From the NCBI GenBank assembly GCA_934095805.1, contig CAKOKV010000080.1, positions 1-5,035 of the forward strand: DNA of 5,035 nucleotides, given 5' to 3'. The stretch comes from an uncultured Bacilli bacterium. GTDB lineage: Bacteria > Bacillota_I > Bacilli_A > RF39 > UBA660. Below are positions 1-5,035 of this stretch, one piece after another; position 1 is the first letter of the stretch; each line of letters opens with the position of its first letter. Below the pieces are notes generated by a model. That model saw only the letters and a list, made by a program, of their open reading frames with translations. It did not search any database and was not told the DNA's origin. The translations under genes were made by a program, and so were the position numbers.

Positions 1-47
1 CTCCAATTGTTATACAATTTAAAAATAAAGGTGAAAAGGAATTATAA
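1..47 (+). CDS. 3' end of an unidentified upstream gene (partial)
   Basis: Frame 3 is open from the window edge and closes with TAA at 45-47, giving the C-terminal peptide PIVIQFKNKGEKEL. The mix of a beta-type hydrophobic run and a charged tail looks like a normal protein end, and a terminator hairpin begins five bases later, which is where it would be expected after a gene end. Frame 1 is also open but runs into the hairpin loop, which makes it a poorer choice. Fourteen residues are too few to assign a family, so no function is proposed. Confidence 0.5.
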   Translation, partial: PIVIQFKNKGEKEL

Positions 48-51
48 TATT

Positions 52-81
52 AAACACATATTTTAAAAATATGTGTTTTTT
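52..81 (+). terminator. Rho-independent terminator of the upstream gene
   Basis: A perfect 12-bp inverted repeat (52-63 with 67-78, arms AAACACATATTT / AAATATGTGTTT) encloses a 3-base loop and runs into six T residues at 76-81. It begins five bases after the stop codon at 47. The stem has only two G-C pairs, so it is weak for its length, but in a genome this AT-rich it is the obvious candidate. The 5' part of the next gene's promoter region overlaps its right arm. Confidence 0.7.
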
Positions 82-93
82 ATATGTTAAATG

Positions 94-102
94 TGTTAAA
101 AT
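94..102 (+). promoter_or_regulatory. Extended -10 promoter element for the ABC/tlyA operon
   Basis: TGTTAAAAT matches the extended -10 pattern TGnTAnAAT with one mismatch in the hexamer (TAAAAT, 97-102). There is no good TTGACA-like box 16-18 bases upstream; that position falls in the terminator's right arm (about 73-79). Extended -10 promoters often do without a -35 box. A start site about seven bases downstream would fall at roughly 108-110, on the ATG of the first gene. A similar TGTTAAAT lies just upstream at 85-92 and could be an alternative. Confidence 0.5.
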
Positions 103-108
103 CATATT

Positions 109-1875
109 ATGAAAAAAGATGTAAAAAATAAGAAAAAAACTAGTGTGTGGAAATATGTTAAAAAGTGTGCTCCATATTTTGCTAAAGAAAAGAGAGCTGT
201 TATTATATTAATATCATTTAGTATAATAATAAGTATATTTAATTCATTTGCACCAGCTTTAATAGCTAAAATACTCGATTATTCGACTAGTGGTAGATTA
301 GATGCTGCTATTAGTTATTCTGTGTTTATTTTAGGAATTGCATTATTTATGGATTTTCTTGATAATATTTTCTTTATGAGAGCTTATATTAAGGTACAAG
401 AAACTGTTACAAATAATTTAAAGAAAGATGTAATTTCAGCATATTTTGATATAGATAATAAAGAACTTTTAAAAACTTCTAGTGGAGTATTTTTAACTAG
501 AATAACAGAGGATCCTAATAATATTGTTAATGCTTTTAATGCTGTTAGAGGTAATGTATCTAGAATACTTTCTAATGTATTTGTATTTATATATATTTTT
601 TATATAAATTTTGTACTTGGTGTTGTTACTGTTCTTGGTACTATTACTGTTTATTTAGTTGAAAAATATGCTATGGATAAATGGAATGCATATAAGAAAA
701 GAAGAAATAAGTTAAGAGATAGAAACACATCAATAATTAATGAAGGAATTAGAGGTTCACATGATATTAAATTATTAAATATAGTTGATCATTTTAAATC
801 AAGAATTAGTGGTAATTTAGATGAATTATATGATGACACTATAAAAAGTTATAAAGCTGATAATTGGTATACTTTTTTAAGATCAACAATTGTGAATATA
901 TTTACTGTAGTAATAATAATATTGTCAATATATTTTGTTAAGTTTGATATTATTAAAATTTCTTCTTTAATTGCTGTATTTATGTATAAAGATAGATTGT
1001 TTACTTCAGTATTATATTTAGCTTGGAGTGAAAGACAATTAAAAGAATTTGCTTTATCTGCTGAAAGAGTATTTGAAGTTATAGATCATACTGAATATAA
1101 GAAAGAAAAGTATGGTAATAAGAGAGTTAATAATTTAACTGGTAAGATTGAATTTAAAAATGTTAGTTTTAAATATAATAAGGATTTAGTTTTAAAAGGT
1201 GTTAATTTTAGTATTGAACCAAAAGATACTGTTGCTATAGTTGGTAAAAGTGGTAGTGGTAAGAGTACAATTATTAATTTACTTAGTAAGATATATGAAG
1301 TTAGTAATGGTGAAATTTTATTAGATGGTTATAACATAAATGATTTAGATAAATATTCAATTAGAAAAAACATTTCTGTTATAAGTCAAAAACCTTATTT
1401 ATTTAATATGACGATTAAAGATAATCTTTTGCTTGTTAATCCTGATGCGGCTCAAAAACAAATTGAGAATGTTTGTAAAATATGTGAACTTCATGATTAT
1501 ATAATGTCACTTCCTAAAAAGTATAATACTCTTGTTGGTGAAGGTGGAGTTACTTTAAGTGGTGGAGAATGTCAAAGAGTAGCAATTGCAAGAGCATTAC
1601 TTATGAGAACAAATATCATTTTATTTGATGAAGCCACTAGTGCACTTGATAATGAAACACAAGAAAATATACAAAATGCAATTAATAATATAAGTAGTGA
1701 ATATACAATGCTTATAGTGGCTCATAGACTTTCTACAATAAAAAATTGTAATAAAATCATTGTAATTGATGATGGTAGAGTTGCTGGTATGGGTACACAC
1801 TTAGAACTATTAAAAACTAATCCAATATATAAATCTTTATATGAAAAGGAGCTTCAAAATAATGACGAGAATTGA
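109..1875 (+). CDS. ABC exporter, fused membrane and ATPase domains (ABCB/MsbA-like half-transporter)
   Basis: An ATP-driven exporter of the type IV (MsbA/Sav1866/LmrA-like) fold, 588 aa, the usual size for a half-transporter that dimerises in the cytoplasmic membrane. After a Lys-rich N-terminus, six hydrophobic segments lie near residues 29-53, 67-90, 153-170, 171-186, 259-278 and 284-305; a coupling-helix-like NEGIRGSHDIKLLN sits at 211-224. The ATPase domain starts near 346 and is complete: A-loop Tyr356, Walker A GKSGSGKST (379-387), Q-loop Gln427, signature LSGGE (483-487), Walker B ILFDE with catalytic Glu508, D-loop SALD (511-514), H-loop His539. It should therefore work as a homodimer, although a partner encoded elsewhere is possible. 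Substrate (drug, lipid or peptide) cannot be read from the sequence; there is no N-terminal peptidase domain. No Shine-Dalgarno precedes the ATG, which may be leaderless. The 3' end overlaps tlyA by 14 bases. Confidence 0.93.
   Translation: MKKDVKNKKKTSVWKYVKKCAPYFAKEKRAVIILISFSIIISIFNSFAPALIAKILDYSTSGRLDAAISYSVFILGIALFMDFLDNIFFMRAYIKVQETVTNNLKKDVISAYFDIDNKELLKTSSGVFLTRITEDPNNIVNAFNAVRGNVSRILSNVFVFIYIFYINFVLGVVTVLGTITVYLVEKYAMDKWNAYKKRRNKLRDRNTSIINEGIRGSHDIKLLNIVDHFKSRISGNLDELYDDTIKSYKADNWYTFLRSTIVNIFTVVIIILSIYFVKFDIIKISSLIAVFMYKDRLFTSVLYLAWSERQLKEFALSAERVFEVIDHTEYKKEKYGNKRVNNLTGKIEFKNVSFKYNKDLVLKGVNFSIEPKDTVAIVGKSGSGKSTIINLLSKIYEVSNGEILLDGYNINDLDKYSIRKNISVISQKPYLFNMTIKDNLLLVNPDAAQKQIENVCKICELHDYIMSLPKKYNTLVGEGGVTLSGGECQRVAIARALLMRTNIILFDEATSALDNETQENIQNAINNISSEYTMLIVAHRLSTIKNCNKIIVIDDGRVAGMGTHLELLKTNPIYKSLYEKELQNNDEN
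1846..1851 (+). promoter_or_regulatory. Shine-Dalgarno site that sets the tlyA start
   Basis: AAGGAG lies inside the last codons of the ABC exporter gene, ten bases before the ATG at 1862. It lies downstream of the alternative in-frame ATG at 1841, which has no such site before it. This identifies 1862 as the tlyA start and means tlyA is translated from the overlapping end of the preceding gene. Confidence 0.8.
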
Positions 1876-2638
1876 TATAGAACTTGTAAATAGAGGCTTA
1901 TTTGAAACAAGAAATAGAGCTCAAAATGAGATTAAAAATGGTATTGTTTATTGTAATAATGTTTGTATTACTAAACCAGCTTTTGATGTAACAAATGAAG
2001 ATATATTAGAAATTAAGGGTGAAAAACTTAAATATGTATCAAGAGGTGGATTAAAACTTGAAAAAGCTATATCTCTATTTAATATTAACTTAAATGATAA
2101 AATACTTTTAGATATAGGTTCTTCAACAGGTGGCTTTAGTGATTGTGCTATTCAAAATGGTATTAAAGAAGTTTATGCTATTGATGTAGGTAGTGATCAA
2201 TTTGATAAAAATTTAAGATTAAATAATAAGATATATTTATATGAAAATACTGATTTTAGAAATATTGATAATAATATTATAGAAGAATGTAATATAGCTT
2301 CAATAGATGTTTCATTTATATCTGTTACTAAACTTATGAATAAATTATCTGAACTTAATAATTTGAAAGAAATTGTTTGTTTAATTAAACCACAATTCGA
2401 ATGTGGTAAAGAAATATCTGATAAATATAGAGGTGTTCCACTTAATAAAGAAGTACATAAGAATGTTATTATTAATATAATTGATTCTTTTAAGGAAAAT
2501 GGATATTTTATAAATGGTCTTACTTATTCTCCAATTAAAGGTGGAAATGGTAATATAGAATATTTAGCTTATTTTAGAAGAGATACTTTTAAAGAAATAA
2601 ATATTGATAGTGTAATAAATGATGCATTTAAGTTATAG
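1862..2638 (+). CDS. tlyA: TlyA family rRNA (cytidine-2'-O)-methyltransferase
   Basis: SAM-dependent 2'-O-methyltransferase of the TlyA family, known to methylate cytidine in 23S rRNA (C1920, E. coli numbering) and in some species also 16S C1409; loss gives capreomycin resistance in mycobacteria. 258 aa from ATG 1862. An S4 RNA-binding domain covers about residues 1-60 (RIDIELVNRGLFETRNRA), followed by the family hallmark YVSRGGLKLE (58-67) and an FtsJ/RrmJ-type Rossmann domain: SAM motif DIGSSTGGF (84-92), acidic AIDVG (106-110), SIDVSFIS (147-154), LIKPQFE (174-180), GNIEYL (230-235). The K-D-K-E catalytic tetrad fits K65, D149, K176, E233. The N-terminus is short, closer to the type I (23S-only) form, but I cannot settle that by eye. 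An in-frame ATG at 1841 would add seven residues outside the S4 domain and lacks a ribosome site. The old 'hemolysin' name for this family is misleading. Confidence 0.95.
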   Translation: MTRIDIELVNRGLFETRNRAQNEIKNGIVYCNNVCITKPAFDVTNEDILEIKGEKLKYVSRGGLKLEKAISLFNINLNDKILLDIGSSTGGFSDCAIQNGIKEVYAIDVGSDQFDKNLRLNNKIYLYENTDFRNIDNNIIEECNIASIDVSFISVTKLMNKLSELNNLKEIVCLIKPQFECGKEISDKYRGVPLNKEVHKNVIINIIDSFKENGYFINGLTYSPIKGGNGNIEYLAYFRRDTFKEINIDSVINDAFKL

Positions 2639-2642
2639 GTGA
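2637..2642 (+). promoter_or_regulatory. Shine-Dalgarno site overlapping the tlyA stop codon
   Basis: AGGTGA shares its first two bases with the TAG stop of tlyA (2636-2638) and sits four bases before the ATG at 2647. Spacing is short, but the overlap suggests that ribosomes ending tlyA help start the next gene, linking the three-gene ABC module to tlyA expression. Confidence 0.6.
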
Positions 2643-2646
2643 ATAT

Positions 2647-3570
2647 ATGAAAAGGTTTATTAAAAATAATATAGCGGTTATTATAGGATTTATAATTTTG
2701 TTTATATTTTCTTTAATTCTTTGTATAAGAAATGTTGTATCAGAAAATATAAAGGAAGATGATTCAAAGAGAGAACTTATATTTTGTGCTTATATATTAA
2801 AGTATGAAACAGATAATGAAATGTATGATATATGTAGTGAAAATATAAAAAACACACCATATAAAAGAACAACTCTTAAAACTTTTAATGATATTATAAA
2901 TAATAATACAGTTTTTTATAATAGTTATAATCTTAGTACTATATATTATTTTTTTATTCCATTTGTTGTTATGGCAAGTTCACTTTATAATATAAGTAAA
3001 AGATTTAAGAATCTGGAAATAAAAAATGCATTAACAAGAGAAAGTTATAATAGTTATATCAAAAAAACAATGCTAAATTCTTATAAAAGTATTATTATAT
3101 GGCCTCTTATAACTATATTCTTGTTTGCTTTCTCTTATATTATAAGTGGCGGTTCATTTGAAATTATAGATAGTAGTGCTATTTTTACAGAACAGATATT
3201 AAATAATCCAGTTTTGTTTATGATATCTTATTTATTAAATACTATATTTATAAGTGTATTTTGTGTAAGTATTTGTATGTTAATTGTATCTGATACTAGA
3301 AATTATTTAGTTAGTGTTATTGAAAGTGTAATGATATATTTTGGTCTTAATTTTGTTAATACATTTTTCTTTATACCATTTGTATTTAAAAGAATAACAA
3401 GTAATCCTGAAAGATATTTTGATTTCTTAGATGTTTATACTTATAACAATAAAGATTTATTACCTTTTAATATATTGTGCTTTGTATTAGCTTTAATTGG
3501 AGTAGTACTTGTATATTTAAAATATAAAAATAAAGAAAAAATATTTGTTAAACTAGAAAGGAATCAATAA
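2647..3570 (+). CDS. Six-helix membrane protein, probable ABC-2-type permease with a large outer loop
   Basis: Predicted cytoplasmic-membrane protein of 307 aa, probably one of two permease subunits for the ATPase encoded immediately downstream. Hydrophobic segments lie near residues 9-27, 97-115, 146-167, 188-214, 221-247 and 272-291. By the positive-inside rule the N-terminus and the basic 117-145 segment are cytoplasmic, the latter in the place where ABC-2 permeases contact the ATPase. The loop 28-96 is then extracytoplasmic; it is polar, about 70 residues long, and holds two cysteines (C47, C63). The C-terminus is basic and cytoplasmic. No sequence motif names the family for certain: the call rests on topology and on the permease-ATPase-permease order. 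It follows tlyA by eight bases and ends one base before the ATPase gene. Being longer than its partner (249 aa) is due mainly to the outer loop. Substrate unknown. Confidence 0.72.
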   Translation: MKRFIKNNIAVIIGFIILFIFSLILCIRNVVSENIKEDDSKRELIFCAYILKYETDNEMYDICSENIKNTPYKRTTLKTFNDIINNNTVFYNSYNLSTIYYFFIPFVVMASSLYNISKRFKNLEIKNALTRESYNSYIKKTMLNSYKSIIIWPLITIFLFAFSYIISGGSFEIIDSSAIFTEQILNNPVLFMISYLLNTIFISVFCVSICMLIVSDTRNYLVSVIESVMIYFGLNFVNTFFFIPFVFKRITSNPERYFDFLDVYTYNNKDLLPFNILCFVLALIGVVLVYLKYKNKEKIFVKLERNQ

Positions 3571-3571
3571 T

Positions 3572-4207
3572 ATGGAAATAGTTGTTAAAAATGTTTCTAA
3601 GAAGTTTAAAAAGGTGACAATTTTAGAAAATATTAATATGAAATTTGAAAGTGAAAAAATATATGGTATAATTGGTAGAAATGGTAGTGGTAAGAGTGTG
3701 TTTTTAAAAATACTTTGTTCATTTTATAAACCCACAACTGGTGAAGTGTTATTTGATAATGTAAATTATAGTTCTAATAATAGTTTTCCTAAAAGTACAA
3801 GAGCTTTAATAGAAAAGCCAACCTTCTTTCCAGACTTAACTGGTTTTGAAAATTTAAAATTACTTGCTAGTATACAAAATAAAATAGGTGATGATGAAAT
3901 AAATAGTACTCTTGAAATGGTAAATTTAAGTGGTGAAAAAGATAAAAAATATAGTGAGTATTCACTTGGTACAAAACAGAAACTTGCAATAGCACAAGTA
4001 TTAATGGAAAATCCTGATGTAATGATATTTGATGAATTATTTAATGGTATAGAAGATAATACAGTAGATAAAATAAGAAATATATTACTAGAACTAAAAA
4101 GTCAAAATAAAATTATTATTGTTACTAGTCATATGAAAGAAGATATTGATATTTTAGCTGATGAAGTGTATAAGTTTAATAATGGAAATGTGGAAAGAAT
4201 AAAATGA
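3572..4207 (+). CDS. ABC transporter ATP-binding protein, BcrA/LanF-like (E-loop type)
   Basis: Stand-alone ATPase subunit, 211 aa, that should drive the two flanking permeases from the cytoplasmic face. Motifs: Walker A GRNGSGKS (35-42) followed by Val43 rather than the usual Thr/Ser; IEKPTFFPDLTGFENL (80-95), with Glu81 where most ABC proteins have the Q-loop Gln; signature YSLGTKQ (130-136) instead of LSGGQ; Walker B VMIFDE with catalytic Glu155; NGIED (158-162), in which Glu161 replaces the D-loop Asp; H-loop His187. Glu in the Q-loop and the SLGxKQ signature are typical of the bacitracin/lantibiotic immunity ATPases (BcrA, LanF/NukF), so a role in expelling a peptide or other membrane-active compound is possible but unproven. 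At 211 aa it lacks the C-terminal extension of longer BcrA relatives. AAAGGA (3557-3562) precedes the ATG by nine bases. The stop overlaps the next start as ATGA, implying translational coupling. Confidence 0.92.
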   Translation: MEIVVKNVSKKFKKVTILENINMKFESEKIYGIIGRNGSGKSVFLKILCSFYKPTTGEVLFDNVNYSSNNSFPKSTRALIEKPTFFPDLTGFENLKLLASIQNKIGDDEINSTLEMVNLSGEKDKKYSEYSLGTKQKLAIAQVLMENPDVMIFDELFNGIEDNTVDKIRNILLELKSQNKIIIVTSHMKEDIDILADEVYKFNNGNVERIK

Positions 4208-4953
4208 AAAACGATTTTAAATTAATAATATCATTACTTCAAAATACTAGATTTAAAGTAACAATAATTGTGTTAGTTTTACTAGGATTTATGTCTTTTG
4301 GTTATATAAGTCCTAAAATGACTTTTATAAGTGGTGTATATAGTGTTATGACTTGGGATTATTTTATTATGATTTTACTATTATTATTTTTATTTAATAC
4401 TTATAACATATATACTGAGCTTACTAAAAATTATTCATTTTTAATAAGAATGAAAGATTATAAAGAGTTTTTTAATAAAATCGTTAAATTTATATTTATA
4501 TCTAACTTAATAATATATTTGATAGTTTTAATAGTTATAGTTTTATCTTCTATAATTAATACTGGTATGAATATGATAATAGATAATTATTCATTTTATA
4601 ATATTAGTAATGCTATCTATTTAATTTTTCATTTAATAAGAAGTTATTTTATATTAAATGTATTAGTTGTATTTTGTGTTAGTATATATAAACTTATAAA
4701 AGAAGAAATAGGTATGATTATAACAATACTTATACCTATTAGTTTACCAATGTTATATCCATTATTAATTGAAAAGAAAATAGATTCTATTATTAAAATA
4801 CCATTATTTTATGGTGAATATTTTATTAGTAATAATTATAATATTTTTGGATTTGAGATTTTTATATCTATTTTATTTATAGTAATATTATTTATTATTT
4901 CTAAATTATTTATGAGTATTGTTTCAAAGAAAAATGTTGATTTACAATTTTAG
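4204..4953 (+). CDS. Six-helix membrane protein, probable second ABC-2-type permease
   Basis: Predicted membrane subunit of 249 aa, close to the usual size of LanE/LanG/BcrB-type permeases. Six hydrophobic segments lie near residues 18-35, 50-69, 96-119, 133-161, 168-188 and 214-238, with both ends inside. The basic cytoplasmic segment 71-95 (including RMKDYKEFFNK) lies between helices 2 and 3, the place of the ATPase-contact region in ABC-2 permeases, and matches the layout of the 307-aa permease upstream. The ATG overlaps the ATPase stop by four bases, and only a weak GGAAAG (4192-4197) precedes it, so its translation probably depends on the ATPase gene. The likely complex is one copy of each permease with two ATPase copies. 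Function is inferred from topology and neighbours, with no diagnostic motif. It is the last gene of the operon, followed directly by a terminator. Confidence 0.75.
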   Translation: MKNDFKLIISLLQNTRFKVTIIVLVLLGFMSFGYISPKMTFISGVYSVMTWDYFIMILLLLFLFNTYNIYTELTKNYSFLIRMKDYKEFFNKIVKFIFISNLIIYLIVLIVIVLSSIINTGMNMIIDNYSFYNISNAIYLIFHLIRSYFILNVLVVFCVSIYKLIKEEIGMIITILIPISLPMLYPLLIEKKIDSIIKIPLFYGEYFISNNYNIFGFEIFISILFIVILFIISKLFMSIVSKKNVDLQF

Positions 4954-4956
4954 AAT

Positions 4957-4979
4957 AGGTGAGTGTTTCTCATCTTTTT
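4957..4979 (+). terminator. Rho-independent terminator of the operon
   Basis: A 7-bp stem (AGGTGAG 4957-4963 with CTCATCT 4969-4975, one G-T pair) closes the loop TGTTT and runs into T residues at 4975-4979, then A and more T. It begins four bases after the stop codon at 4951-4953. It is more G-C-rich than its surroundings, as expected for a true terminator, and marks the end of the transcript that starts near 109. Confidence 0.8.
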
Positions 4980-5006
4980 ATTTCGTTAAAATTCTTTTGA
5001 TTTTTC

Positions 5007-5035
5007 TTGACTTTAATGTATCTATTGTGTTATTA
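5007..5035 (+). promoter_or_regulatory. Promoter for a gene beyond the right edge
   Basis: TTGACT (5007-5012) matches the -35 consensus in five of six positions. After an 18-base spacer the window ends in TATTA (5031-5035), the first five bases of a -10 box, preceded by TG at 5028-5029 as in extended -10 promoters. It lies about 30 bases after the operon terminator, so it should serve a new transcription unit. The last -10 base and the gene itself are outside the window. Confidence 0.55.

Noticed and set aside
1..66. Frame 1 reading of the left edge, open to a TAA at 64-66
   Set aside because: It would end in the loop of the terminator hairpin. The frame 3 reading ends just before the hairpin and gives a more protein-like tail.
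1841..1861. In-frame upstream ATG that would extend TlyA by seven residues (MKRSFKI)
   Set aside because: It has no Shine-Dalgarno, whereas AAGGAG lies at a good distance before the ATG at 1862, and the S4 domain of the family begins right after that second Met.
1862..2638. Haemolysin or pore-forming toxin role for TlyA
   Set aside because: The protein has a complete S4 plus FtsJ-type methyltransferase layout with the catalytic tetrad; the haemolysin label is historical.
109..4953. Mycoplasma-type genetic code (TGA read as Trp)
   Set aside because: The Trp codons I located are TGG, and TGA ends two genes at sensible places; reading through would add only a few codons before another stop.
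4957..4989. AGGTGA followed at once by GTG, opening a nine-codon reading frame after the last gene
   Set aside because: There is no spacing between the supposed ribosome site and the start codon, the peptide would be tiny, and the same bases are better explained as the left arm of the terminator.
1..5035. CRISPR array, tRNA or rRNA gene, insertion sequence, riboswitch or attachment site
   Set aside because: Almost all of the window is packed coding sequence with gaps of at most 8 bases. The two flanking non-coding stretches (61 and 82 bases) hold only terminators and promoters, and no repeat arrays, transposase motifs or terminal inverted repeats were seen.

Overview
The window is very AT-rich coding DNA, all on the + strand: five complete genes, the tail of a sixth at the left edge, and a transcription terminator at each end of the set. 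The strong AT bias, arginine encoded almost only by AGA/AGG, Shine-Dalgarno sites before several genes and short U-tailed terminators suggest a low-GC Gram-positive-type bacterium (Bacillota/Bacilli or a relative near the Mollicutes), probably host-associated. TGA is used as a stop, and the six Trp codons I located are all TGG, so the standard bacterial code fits better than the mycoplasma code. No species can be named from this sequence.

Left edge (1-108): the last 15 codons of an unidentified gene, a 12-bp perfect hairpin with a T-tract (terminator), and an extended -10 promoter motif so close to the next ATG that the mRNA may be leaderless.

Operon (109-4953): five genes with overlaps or gaps of at most 8 bases. 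First comes a full-length ABC exporter half-transporter (TMD-NBD, 588 aa) with all canonical ATPase motifs. It overlaps by 14 bases tlyA, an rRNA 2'-O-methyltransferase with an S4 domain. After it comes a compact three-gene ABC module: a six-helix permease with a large extracytoplasmic loop, a 211-aa ATPase, and a second six-helix permease. The ATPase resembles the BcrA/LanF group (Glu in place of the Q-loop Gln, SLGTK-type signature), a group whose known members include peptide-antibiotic immunity and resistance pumps. The three proteins probably form one complex with a heterodimeric membrane part. No toxin, lantibiotic precursor, modification enzyme or two-component regulator is visible here.

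Right edge (4954-5035): a good intrinsic terminator closes the operon, followed by a well-formed promoter whose -10 box lies at the very end of the window and presumably serves a gene beyond it.

I did not find a clearly new system. The points most worth following up are the off-consensus ATPase and its two divergent permeases, the placing of tlyA between two transporters, and the very short terminator/promoter/start region ahead of the first gene.
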